Shown: positions 8,845 through 15,970 of the stretch, one piece after another
Layout: each line of letters starts with the position of its first letter
Position numbering within the stretch: the first letter of the stretch is position 1
Assembly (NCBI GenBank): GCA_946478895.1
Contig: CAMLDY010000003.1
Span: forward strand, 1 to 64,000
DNA length: 64,000 bases
Origin: an uncultured Gemmatimonadota bacterium
GTDB taxonomy: Bacteria > Gemmatimonadota > Gemmatimonadetes > Gemmatimonadales > Gemmatimonadaceae
Direction: 5' to 3'
Made by a program: the position numbers and the translations under genes
Notes under the pieces: generated by a model
Seen by the model: the letters and a program-made list of their open reading frames with translations, nothing else
What the model was told of the DNA's origin: nothing
Databases searched by the model: none

Positions 8845-9264
8845 CTACCGTATGAATCCCAGATCCGTGCGCTCCCGCTCACGTTCAGACTTCTGTTTCC
8901 TGGCCATCAACGCCAAGGCAGCTGAGTCGGTACGCGCCTTGATCACCGCCTCGCTCCCTGTATCAGACGAAACCAGGGTGTCCTTGCACGGCCTCCTGTC
9001 GAACACTGCACGGGTTTGGCATCCCGACCGCAGCAGCTTGGACGGCGCCGTCGCCGTCACGGGTTTGACCGGAACGCATTTGCCAGCCGCTGCATCGCTC
9101 GCCGCACACTCGACGTCCGCGCCGGCGACCGGCCGACGTGACACCGAGTACATAAGCGCAGCGAGTGATGAAACAGCCACCGCGAGCAGCAGGAACGCGA
9201 TCAGCAGCTCGCCGAACACGAATCCCCGACGGTGCCCCTCTGCGGGCCGTCCGTCGCCCGGCAT
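8845..9264 (-). CDS. Extra prepilin-like protein of the upstream minor-pilin operon
   Basis: 139 aa from the ATG at 9264, which overlaps the stop of the PilX-like gene (TAATG). Prepilin signature HRRGFVFGELLIAFLLLAVA with Glu+5. The N-terminal helix is nearly the same as in the PilV-like protein at 11226: both contain LLAVAVSSLAAL followed by M/V and YSVSR. The C-terminal part is different, Cys-rich then strongly basic and acidic (KQKSERERERTDLGF), and does not look like a normal pilin head. It is probably a duplicated PilV N-terminus with a new tail. No equivalent exists in the downstream operon. Confidence 0.65.
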   Translation of the reverse strand: MPGDGRPAEGHRRGFVFGELLIAFLLLAVAVSSLAALMYSVSRRPVAGADVECAASDAAAGKCVPVKPVTATAPSKLLRSGCQTRAVFDRRPCKDTLVSSDTGSEAVIKARTDSAALALMARKQKSERERERTDLGFIR

Positions 9265-10343
9265 TAGTACTCCACCCAATTGTCGACCCAGGTGTTACGC
9301 AGGGTGACAAGCGCTCCCATCGTGGTCGTCGCCTTGGCGACTTCGCACGAGTTGTAGTTGTATTGCTTGGTACCGTTGGCGGTCGAAGCCGGCACATAGG
9401 TGCCGAGCTTGACGTTGAGGCCGCTGATGGTGGCGCCTTCAACCGCGTTATTGCCGTTGGAAGTGATATCGTTGCCGACCAGCATGACTCCCTTCCACCC
9501 AACACTACCATTCAAGACCAGATTGCCGGTGACGATCAGCATCCCCTTTCCGGAAGAAGGAGGCGAGAAGTCACCATTGACGCGGATGATCGGGTAGTAA
9601 GTTGACGTCGAATCGGCGTACGCAGCCTCCAGCGCCGCAGTTGGCCAGGATCCGCCCGGTAGCGTGATCGTCGGCGTGATTGCACCGAGGTTGACGATAC
9701 CATTCCAGTCAATTGCAACCGAGTCCGGGGCAATTGAATCGACCGGCGGGTCACCGACTGCCACTGTCTTACCGGTATATCCGGGATTTACAGGAACTGC
9801 CACGCCAGCTACGGCCGCCGAGTCACCGCATACGTCGATGCCGCCGAGGGTACCGGCGCCACCGTTCTTCTGAAGACCGGAGAGCGCGGTCCATCCGGCA
9901 AGCACCTGCATCGGCGCCGGCTCCCATAGCACATACTGCGCGACCGTGCGAACGCCTTGCGGGGTACCCGCGTAAGCGCCCGCCGTCTCGACGCCCTTTG
10001 AGCGAACGACGTAGAGTCCCGACTGCGAACCTTTTGGCGCGCGAAGACGGGTCAGCGAGACGTCAGCATATCCGCCGGTCATCTGAATACGAACGCTGTC
10101 CTTCGCACCCGGCACTCGGGTGTAGTTCGGCGTCCCACTCAACAGTGAATCGCGACGAACGAGATACAGCTCTAGCCCCTGCTCGGCGATTCTGAAAGCG
10201 GAGATCTGAGATTTCTGGTCTGCGACCGATCTGCGCTCCGCGCTCACCAGCGAAAAGCCACCGGCGATCATGATCGTCAGGACGAGGATTACGAGAATCG
10301 CAATCGGAATCGCAAAACCGCGGCGTTCGGTATTGTTCAGCAT
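9264..10343 (-). CDS. PilX-like minor type IV pilin component, copy 2
   Basis: 359 aa. Signal ERRGFAIPIAILVILVLTIM lacks Glu at +5, as does copy 1, which is the PilX/GspK hallmark. The early ERRSVADQKSQISAFRIAEQGLEL matches the AAEAGL region of copy 1. The long C-terminal part is rich in Gly, Val and Thr, with predicted beta strands, and ends in NTWVDNWVEY. Fourth gene of the upstream minor-pilin operon, 17 bases after PilW. Expected role: a tip or priming complex component of type IV pili. Confidence 0.78.
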   Translation of the reverse strand: MLNNTERRGFAIPIAILVILVLTIMIAGGFSLVSAERRSVADQKSQISAFRIAEQGLELYLVRRDSLLSGTPNYTRVPGAKDSVRIQMTGGYADVSLTRLRAPKGSQSGLYVVRSKGVETAGAYAGTPQGVRTVAQYVLWEPAPMQVLAGWTALSGLQKNGGAGTLGGIDVCGDSAAVAGVAVPVNPGYTGKTVAVGDPPVDSIAPDSVAIDWNGIVNLGAITPTITLPGGSWPTAALEAAYADSTSTYYPIIRVNGDFSPPSSGKGMLIVTGNLVLNGSVGWKGVMLVGNDITSNGNNAVEGATISGLNVKLGTYVPASTANGTKQYNYNSCEVAKATTTMGALVTLRNTWVDNWVEY

Positions 10344-10360
10344 ATGGTCGAGCCTCTCGG

Positions 10361-11221
10361 CTAATTGATGCGGTTTTTGAAGTACACCGCGGTTGTGAAC
10401 GGAGCCTTTTCGCTGGTCGTCTGGCCGGGCGCTACCGTTTCGCTCATACCATCGAGGTGTAGTTCCAGCCCACGAATATCTGAAAGGGCTGCCGGCGGGT
10501 TCGCCTGTGCGACGTTGCCACCATTGATCGTGAAGAACGCCCAGCGAGCCGTGTTGTCGAACGGAGCAACGAGCTCCTCAGTGCTCTCATTACCATTCGG
10601 CGTGATCGATGTCCGCCACAGCCCAAGCTTACCCGGCACGGCCGTCGACGCCTTGAATTCGTAGCGAATGCGTGAGTAAAGGAATACCGGGGTCCCGAGT
10701 CCTGCAGCAGCCGGTACCGGAGGTTTGACCAAGACGTTTTTCCCGCCACTCACGGTGGTGATCAGGACGCTGGCGCAATTAGCGGGGTCGCCGGTCTCTC
10801 GCGTGGAACCGGACTCAACGTACCCATAGACGCCGGTTTGGAAGTTTCTCCAGGCGTAGCCGTAGTAGCTCGCGTTGGCGTAGGTGGTAGAGTCGACCGG
10901 GAGGAGGCTCAAGGCGGTGCCTCCGTTTGCGGCCTTGCATACAACGCCGATCGCAAACGGAATACGAAGAGTGAGGGACGTCGGACTCGCCGCGATTACG
11001 CCGCCTGTCGCCTCGATCATGCGAAAATCGGAGACCACCCGGTTGAGCGAAGCGCGCGAGACGTTGCGCGCAGCGTTGCCCATTCCCTGACGGTCGAAGA
11101 ATTTGCCCTGAACCGTCAGCAGCTTGGTGAACAGCGCGCCGATGATTGCAAAAATCACGATGCCGACCATCAGCTCGATGAGCGTAAAGCCGCGGCGGGA
11201 TTTTTTCATGTTCCTGGTCAT
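10361..11221 (-). CDS. PilW-like minor type IV prepilin, copy 2
   Basis: 286 aa. Prepilin signature SRRGFTLIELMVGIVIFAII with Glu+5, then LLTVQGKFFDRQGMGNAARN, the PilW pattern shared with copy 1 (MVVQGKGYRKQREVIDIRET). The globular domain carries three cysteines or fewer and ends in FTTAVYFKNRIN. It lies four bases after the PilV-like gene. It probably forms a minor-pilin complex with its own operon partners; whether the two sets build different pili cannot be told from sequence. Confidence 0.82.
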   Translation of the reverse strand: MTRNMKKSRRGFTLIELMVGIVIFAIIGALFTKLLTVQGKFFDRQGMGNAARNVSRASLNRVVSDFRMIEATGGVIAASPTSLTLRIPFAIGVVCKAANGGTALSLLPVDSTTYANASYYGYAWRNFQTGVYGYVESGSTRETGDPANCASVLITTVSGGKNVLVKPPVPAAAGLGTPVFLYSRIRYEFKASTAVPGKLGLWRTSITPNGNESTEELVAPFDNTARWAFFTINGGNVAQANPPAALSDIRGLELHLDGMSETVAPGQTTSEKAPFTTAVYFKNRIN

Positions 11222-11225
11222 GGGA

Positions 11226-11681
11226 TCACCCCTGGGGGCAGTCGGTGCACAGGACCTTAGATGTGCGTGCTCTGGTCCTGGTGAACGTCACGGTGTCCGG
11301 CTTGAAGGCTGAGTTCGCCGGAGTCACCACCACTTTGACTGTCTTTACGTTCGCGACTGGTTCAGTGACCGTCACGATACGGGTGTGCGGATAAGGTTGA
11401 GCGGTCACCGTCGTCGACATGCTCCCGACGGCCATCGAATCGTAGGGAATGGTCTCGAGACGATTGACTTCCTGCATCAACACGCCGTTGCGATACGCGC
11501 TACCCGTTGCGGCAAGACCGCTGCGGGAAACGGAATAAACGAGTGCCGCGAGCGAAGAAACCGCGACGGCTAGAAGCACCATCGCGACGATGACTTCGAC
11601 CAGCACGAAGCCCTTTCTGCTGCGCCCATTGGCGGCCGGGATCCCGGCGGCGTTCAGGCTACGTCCGGATGCCTTGATCAT
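11226..11681 (-). CDS. PilV-like minor type IV prepilin, copy 2
   Basis: 151 aa. A leader of about 25 residues, longer than usual, precedes the cleavage site in SRKGFVLVEVIVAMVLLAVA (Gly-1, Glu+5). The C-terminal half is a small beta domain (TRIVTVTEPVANVKTVKVVV) and a terminal CTDC pair. Its ATG overlaps the FimT stop by four bases. Its N-terminal helix is the likely source of the extra prepilin at 8845. Confidence 0.8.
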   Translation of the reverse strand: MIKASGRSLNAAGIPAANGRSRKGFVLVEVIVAMVLLAVAVSSLAALVYSVSRSGLAATGSAYRNGVLMQEVNRLETIPYDSMAVGSMSTTVTAQPYPHTRIVTVTEPVANVKTVKVVVTPANSAFKPDTVTFTRTRARTSKVLCTDCPQG

Positions 11682-12148
11682 TTTTTGATCCTCACGAATC
11701 CCGCCGTACTGGCGGTGATCTGCTTGGAGTAGTCGCCATTCGCGAGATCGATCGTCACGGCGTTCGACGAGATACCGCTCGGGAAGACGTCAATAGTTGC
11801 CGGAGTGAACACCAACTTGGTGAGACGATATTCAGAGGTGTCGCCGTAGAACGTGCGGATCCGCAGCACCGCCCCGGTCTTTCTGTCGACGAACTGGTAG
11901 CTACGGGTCGTGGCGTCGGCCTGGATTCGAACCGGCTGGCGCTGACGTGCAGCTACGGCGAAGGCGTTCTGGAGATCGGAAGCGATAACCGTCGCCGCGC
12001 GATTCACGCGCTGGTGACGCACGATTCGGGACATGGCTGGGCCCGCGATCGCGGCCAGGATGCCGAGAATGGCAACCACGGCGATCAACTCGAACATCGA
12101 GAAGCCGCGGTGGGGGAAAACCCTGTTTTTGGAAGCGCTGTTGCCCAT
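11678..12148 (-). CDS. GspH/FimT-family minor prepilin, copy 2
   Basis: 156 aa from the ATG at 12148, chosen because GGAGG lies eight bases upstream and because the length then equals copy 1; the open frame continues to 12244 without a ribosome site. Prepilin signature HRGFSMFELIAVVAILGILA with Glu+5. The next part, RAATVIASDLQNAFAVAARQRQPVRIQ, is the GspH/FimT pattern. First gene of the upstream minor-pilin operon (FimT-PilV-PilW-PilX-extra prepilin). Confidence 0.84.
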   Translation of the reverse strand: MGNSASKNRVFPHRGFSMFELIAVVAILGILAAIAGPAMSRIVRHQRVNRAATVIASDLQNAFAVAARQRQPVRIQADATTRSYQFVDRKTGAVLRIRTFYGDTSEYRLTKLVFTPATIDVFPSGISSNAVTIDLANGDYSKQITASTAGFVRIKK

Positions 12149-12307
12149 GCGAAAAACCTCCGTGAGACGCGACGGAAACCGGCTCCGCGCGCCCCGGGTG
12201 GACCAGAATTCTTGTCGTATGTAGGACGAGTTGGAGGTTACCATGCAACCCGCAAAACGTCCGAAAACCGCGTTAAGCCCCTCTACACGGGACTAACTCA
12301 GGGGGAC

Positions 12308-12787
12308 CTAGCTCAGCAGTTCGATCGCGGCGAGAATCTCTGAGTTCTCGCGGCGCTCGCCATTATTCGCCTCGATGTGCGACCAGCGCACTCTGCCCTC
12401 GCGATCGATCAGAAAATAGGCGCGGTTCGAGTAAAACCGATCTTCATTGAGCACCCCGTAGGCCCGGGAGATCTCGCGCTTGAAGTCGCTCAACAGGTCT
12501 GTCCTGATCCCAAGCTTGTTCTTGAACTCGCGCAGCGACGCGGTGGAATCGACCGAGATCGGCAGAATCTCCACACCCTCGCGCGCGAACTGATCGAAGT
12601 CTTCCGTGAAGCAGACCAGCTCCTTTGTGCAGGTGCCAGTGAAGGCGAGCGGAAAAAACGCGAGCAGGACGTTGCTCTTGCCACGGAACGACGAAAGCGT
12701 CACTTCACTACCCGAGGTCGACGCCGCGGAAAAGTCGGGAGCGATGTCCCCTACCTGCGGCGAATTTTGCAGTTGCGTGCTTGTCAT
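12308..12787 (-). CDS. Peroxiredoxin, AhpE/Bcp-like
   Basis: 159 aa thioredoxin-fold peroxidase that reduces H2O2 or organic peroxides in the cytoplasm. The peroxidatic site is the TxxC motif at 50-53 (FFPLAFTGTCTKELVCF), Cys53 being the attacking residue. A second cysteine, Cys59, six residues on, could resolve it as in the PrxQ group. Arg and Trp residues expected near the site appear at RVRWSHIEAN. I chose the ATG at 12787 because the upstream frame overlaps the divergent thioredoxin gene. That gene starts 28 bases away and is a natural electron donor for this enzyme. Confidence 0.88.
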   Translation of the reverse strand: MTSTQLQNSPQVGDIAPDFSAASTSGSEVTLSSFRGKSNVLLAFFPLAFTGTCTKELVCFTEDFDQFAREGVEILPISVDSTASLREFKNKLGIRTDLLSDFKREISRAYGVLNEDRFYSNRAYFLIDREGRVRWSHIEANNGERRENSEILAAIELLS

Positions 12788-12815
12788 TGGGGACCCGACA
12801 AATTCCGAGGATTGG

Positions 12816-13295
12816 ATGGATACAGCGACGAAAGCGACGGAGGAAAAACCGGCGAGTCTGAAGCTCACGGTGCGCTGCCAGTTTTGCAATACGTGGAACC
12901 GCATCGACGCCGACAAGGTCACCGACGGTCCCAAGTGCGGAAAGTGCGCGCGCCCGATTCTTCTCGAGCGGCCTTTCCCGCTCAACGACGAAACGTTTGC
13001 CCGCACCATCAGCGAAAGCGAGGTTCCGGTGGCGGTCGATTTTTACGCCGACTGGTGCGGGCCCTGTAGAATGATGGCGCCGGCCGTCGATGCCCTCGCT
13101 GCACACCTCCAGGGCAAGGCTCTCATCGGGAAGCTCAATACCGACCACGCATCACGAACCGCGTCGGGATTCAACATCCGCGGCATCCCGACGACGATAG
13201 TCTTCAAAGGAGGCAAGGAGGTAGCGCGCCAGTCGGGCGCGTTGCCCCTCGAAGGGCTCAAGGCGCTGATGGCGAAGGCCGGCGTGGTGGTATAA
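12816..13295 (+). CDS. trxC: Thioredoxin 2 (TrxC-like, with N-terminal zinc finger)
   Basis: 159 aa. The N-terminal zinc site is made by CQFC (21-24) and CGKC (41-44), the TrxC hallmark. A normal thioredoxin domain follows with the active site ADWCGPCRMMAP (Cys81/Cys84) and the cis-Pro loop RGIPTT. It reduces disulfides with electrons from thioredoxin reductase, and the adjacent divergent peroxiredoxin is a likely client. The start at 12816 leaves 28 bases to the peroxiredoxin start; an upstream frame extension lies inside that gene and was rejected. It converges on the receiver gene at 13326. Confidence 0.92.
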   Translation: MDTATKATEEKPASLKLTVRCQFCNTWNRIDADKVTDGPKCGKCARPILLERPFPLNDETFARTISESEVPVAVDFYADWCGPCRMMAPAVDALAAHLQGKALIGKLNTDHASRTASGFNIRGIPTTIVFKGGKEVARQSGALPLEGLKALMAKAGVVV

Positions 13296-13325
13296 CGGCG
13301 GGGCGGGCGAGCTGGAGCCGCTCGA

Positions 13326-13721
13326 CTAGGAAATAGTAGGTCCTTTCAGAACCGCCTCGACTGCCTTTGCAAGCTCCTGCCCGGAAAAAGGCTTGTTCAG
13401 AAAATTGGCGCCGGCGGGTACACCGGTCCGGGCATCCTGGTCGGCATAGCCCGACATGAAAAGCGCCCGCAGGCCGGGGCGCTTGGGTGCGAGCCGTTCG
13501 ACTACTTCCGGACCCCGCAGGCCCGGCATGAACATGTCCGTTATCACGAGATCGATCTTGCCCTGGTGCTGCTCGGCGATCTCGAGTGCGGCTTCCCCGT
13601 TTTCGGCCTCGATAACGTTGTAGCGGGCGCGGCGAAGGATCTTGAGGACGATGGCGCGAACCGACTGTTCGTCGTCGACGAGAAGGATGGTTTCTTTGGG
13701 ACCTGAGGCGGGGGCTGTCAT
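13326..13721 (-). CDS. Single-domain response regulator (CheY-like receiver)
   Basis: 131 aa, receiver only with no output domain. Acidic pocket Asp16/Asp17 (LLVDDE), phospho-acceptor Asp62 (LVITDMFMPGLRG), Ser90 and Lys110 (NFLNKPF). The MPGLRGPEVVERL and MSGYA patterns are those of receivers tied to hybrid histidine kinases. It probably passes a phosphoryl group or a binding signal to a partner elsewhere. It is convergent with trxC (30 bases apart). Upstream lie a dyad at 13902 and a weak sigma-54-like sequence in minus orientation at 13829-13844 (TTGC in place of TGGC), so it might belong to the EPS regulon; this is uncertain. Confidence 0.88.
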   Translation of the reverse strand: MTAPASGPKETILLVDDEQSVRAIVLKILRRARYNVIEAENGEAALEIAEQHQGKIDLVITDMFMPGLRGPEVVERLAPKRPGLRALFMSGYADQDARTGVPAGANFLNKPFSGQELAKAVEAVLKGPTIS

Positions 13722-13901
13722 TCGTCGGGGCGGGCGTTATGCGCGATTTGTCTGGACAACAAGCTATCCAAATCCCCAACGGCGACGCCAGCGTCAATTC
13801 CCGTGACTACAGCCAAATTCGCGCGGACTGCAACTCACTCGCAACACCTTGGGCGACTCGCGGTCAAACCCGGGAGAGCCCGTATTTCGACGGGTTAACG
13901 G

Positions 13902-13919
13902 TGTTGCGCTGCCGCAACA
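13902..13919. promoter_or_regulatory. Putative activator-binding dyad, perfect copy (site 1)
   Basis: TGTTGC, six bases, GCAACA: a perfect inverted repeat 222 bases before the sigma-54 activator gene. It matches the dyads ahead of the EPS units. I infer autoregulation of the activator; the sequence shows only the shared motif. Confidence 0.65.
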
Positions 13920-13993
13920 GCTTTGTTGGGCCTCTGAATCACTCGACTGCCCGTGGGCCACGCCAAAGGGAGTTAAGCCCTCGCAGCGGCTGT

Positions 13994-14017
13994 TAACGTC
14001 CGAAAATTCAGACGTTA
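13994..14017. repeat. Inverted repeat upstream of the activator gene
   Basis: TAACGTC, ten bases, GACGTTA: perfect 7-bp arms. The AT-rich loop and the lack of a T run argue for a protein-binding site rather than a terminator. Function unknown. Confidence 0.45.
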
Positions 14018-14140
14018 CCGAGTCTGATGTTCGCAAAAATGCCTATTGCTCAAGTCTACGGTTTTGCTAGGTTGTGAGCCTTCGATCACGAAGTTTAGCG
14101 CCACAACATTGTCCACAATGCGCCACACGACGGGAGCTCA

Positions 14141-15718
14141 ATGACCAGCGCCTTGGCTCGCAAGGATTTTCGTGTAGGACCCGACTCCAACCCGCCGTAC
14201 AACCCCACCACTGAAAAGATGAGAGCGCTGATCGTCGACGACGATCGAACTCTCCGTGAGGGCTGCGCCAGCGTCCTCCGCGCCGAAGGAATCATCGTCG
14301 AAGTAACCGCACGTGGTGAAGAAGCCATCCAGATGATCAACCGCTCCCGCTACGACATCATGCTCGTCGATGTCTATCTGGAGCCGGTTTCAGGAATCGA
14401 TGTCCTCAAGGCCGTCATGGCAACATCGCCGAGCACGCTCGTGGTGCTGATGACGGGAAATCCAAGCGTCGATTCGAGCATCGAGGCAATGCGAATCGGC
14501 GCGTGGGACTATCTGCCGAAGCCATACTCGGGCACCCAGCTCCAGCTTCTGGTCGGACGCGCCGCACACGCGGTCACCGCCCGCCGGGAGCGCGAGACCC
14601 CGGTCGGCTCGGGCTCGGTTTCGCTCGGATCCAGCGGCAGCCTCCTGCTCGGCACGTCGAGTGCCTTCCGCAGTGCGACCGATCTCGCGAAGCGCGCCGC
14701 GCCGACCAACGCCTCGGTCATGATCGTCGGAGAGACTGGCACCGGCAAGGAAGTCATCGCCCAGTACATCCACCACCACAGCCGGCGCTCCAGAAAGCGG
14801 CTCGTGCCGATCAACTGCGCTGCGATTCCCGAGCAGCTGCTCGAGTCAGAGATGTTCGGTCACCGCAAAGGAGCCTTCACGGGCGCCGACCGCGAAAAGA
14901 TGGGACTCCTGGAGCTGGCCAACGGGGGAACGCTTTTCCTCGACGAGCTGACAGAGATGTCGATGGCGCTTCAGGCGAAGATGCTGCGCGTGCTCCAGGA
15001 CGGTATCGTTCGCCGCGTCGGCAGCGAAGAGGAGGACGCGGTCGTAGACGTGCGCTTCGTTTCTGCGACCAACAGAGATCCGCGCGATGCCATCCGCAAC
15101 AAGCAGCTTCGTGAAGACCTCTACTACCGACTCAACGTCGTGCAGGTGACCATTCCGCCTCTGCGCGACAGAGTCGAGGACATTCCGCTCCTGGCGAACC
15201 ATTTCCTCAGCGTTTTCTGGGGTCGGCATCGCTCTCCGAAGGATGCATTGCCGACGTTCAGCGAGGACACTCTCGACTTCCTCTCTTCTCGTCCGTGGCG
15301 CGGCAACGTGCGCGAGCTCCAGAACTTCGTCGAGCACGTGACGATCCTCGCGCAGCCCGGTGCGAAGATTCAGATCCATCATCTGCCGCTGGACCAGGAA
15401 GTCGATCTCGCAGCGTCCAGCACTGCGAGCGTCGGTGCCTTGCCGACGAGCGACGCCTATCATGTAGCGAAGGAGCAGGTGCTGGCGACTTTCGAGAAGA
15501 ATTACGTCACCCGACTGGTCGCACGTGCGTCTGGGAACATGTCGCGCGCCGCGCGACTGGCGAGCGTTGATCGCACCACACTGTACCGCCTGCTCGAGCG
15601 CCATGGTTTCCGCCGCGAGCTGAACGAGCCTGCCGTCGCAGATCGCCCCGCAGAATCGTGGGCGCCGATCGAGAAAGTCGTGGAGCTTCCCTTCACCGCC
15701 GACGCTTCCGCGCTCTAG
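14141..15718 (+). CDS. NtrC-family response regulator, sigma-54 activator of the EPS locus
   Basis: 525 aa. Receiver about 27-140 with Asp33-35, phospho-acceptor Asp77 and Lys127. AAA+ domain with Walker A GETGTGKE (197-204), the sigma-54-contacting GAFTGA loop (244-249), Walker B GGTLFLDE (262-269), and a C-terminal Fis-type helix-turn-helix (about 455-490, SGNMSRAARLASVDRTTLYR). All residues needed for sigma-54 activation are present. The start at 14141 has GGGAG five bases upstream; a second ATG at 14219 begins directly at the receiver. It resembles the PrsR-type regulators of exosortase-linked EPS loci and stands directly before the EPS operon. No cognate kinase is in the window. Confidence 0.93.
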   Translation: MTSALARKDFRVGPDSNPPYNPTTEKMRALIVDDDRTLREGCASVLRAEGIIVEVTARGEEAIQMINRSRYDIMLVDVYLEPVSGIDVLKAVMATSPSTLVVLMTGNPSVDSSIEAMRIGAWDYLPKPYSGTQLQLLVGRAAHAVTARRERETPVGSGSVSLGSSGSLLLGTSSAFRSATDLAKRAAPTNASVMIVGETGTGKEVIAQYIHHHSRRSRKRLVPINCAAIPEQLLESEMFGHRKGAFTGADREKMGLLELANGGTLFLDELTEMSMALQAKMLRVLQDGIVRRVGSEEEDAVVDVRFVSATNRDPRDAIRNKQLREDLYYRLNVVQVTIPPLRDRVEDIPLLANHFLSVFWGRHRSPKDALPTFSEDTLDFLSSRPWRGNVRELQNFVEHVTILAQPGAKIQIHHLPLDQEVDLAASSTASVGALPTSDAYHVAKEQVLATFEKNYVTRLVARASGNMSRAARLASVDRTTLYRLLERHGFRRELNEPAVADRPAESWAPIEKVVELPFTADASAL

Positions 15719-15731
15719 CAACGACGTCGGC

Positions 15732-15774
15732 GAGAAGCCACCGGGATGCTTGATCGCACTCCCGGTGGCTTCTC
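15732..15774 (+). terminator. Strong rho-independent terminator after the activator gene
   Basis: Perfect 15-bp inverted repeat GAGAAGCCACCGGGA / TCCCGGTGGCTTCTC with a 13-base loop, 14 bases after the activator stop, followed by TTGCAT. It separates the activator from the EPS operon, which then needs its own promoter. Confidence 0.85.
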
Positions 15775-15832
15775 TTGCATCTGCAGCACAGCGAAGCTCA
15801 AAACGGGATGTGTTTCGGCCGTCCAACTCGAA

Positions 15833-15850
15833 TGTGGCGCCATCGCAACA
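15833..15850. promoter_or_regulatory. Putative activator-binding dyad (site 2)
   Basis: TGTGGC, gccatc, GCAACA: 11 of 12 positions match the perfect dyad. It ends 50 bases before the sigma-54-like promoter at 15901 of the Wzz/BY-kinase operon. Confidence 0.7.
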
Positions 15851-15900
15851 CGTGCCACGCCAAAAGCGACGTAAGTCGTTGTAATAGAATGGAGTTAGGG

Positions 15901-15916
15901 TGGGCAGTGAATTGCG
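15901..15916 (+). promoter_or_regulatory. Sigma-54 (-24/-12) promoter for the Wzz/BY-kinase operon
   Basis: TGGGCAGTGAATTGCG: GG and GC elements exactly 10 bases apart with a full TTGC at -12 (8 of 12 consensus positions). Transcription would start near 15927, which rules out translation from the upstream in-frame codon at 15917 and favours the ATG at 15971. Confidence 0.6.
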
Positions 15917-15970
15917 TTGACGCGCGCCGTTCGGCCCCGTGCCGGACGCCCGCACCCTTCGCCATTCACC

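Larger units (their letters stand above)
13722..14140. other. Intergenic region with regulatory dyad and inverted repeat
   Basis: 419 bases between the divergent receiver gene and the sigma-54 activator gene. I see no gene. It contains the TGTTGC-N6-GCAACA dyad (13902-13919), a 7-bp inverted repeat (13994-14017) and a good ribosome site (GGGAG, five bases before the ATG at 14141). No convincing -24/-12 or -35/-10 promoter for the activator could be recognised. Confidence 0.6.

Noticed and set aside
15833..15865. GCAACACGTGCCAC read as a minus sigma-54 promoter
   Set aside because: The distance between the GC and CC elements is 8, not 10 bases, and no minus-strand gene follows.
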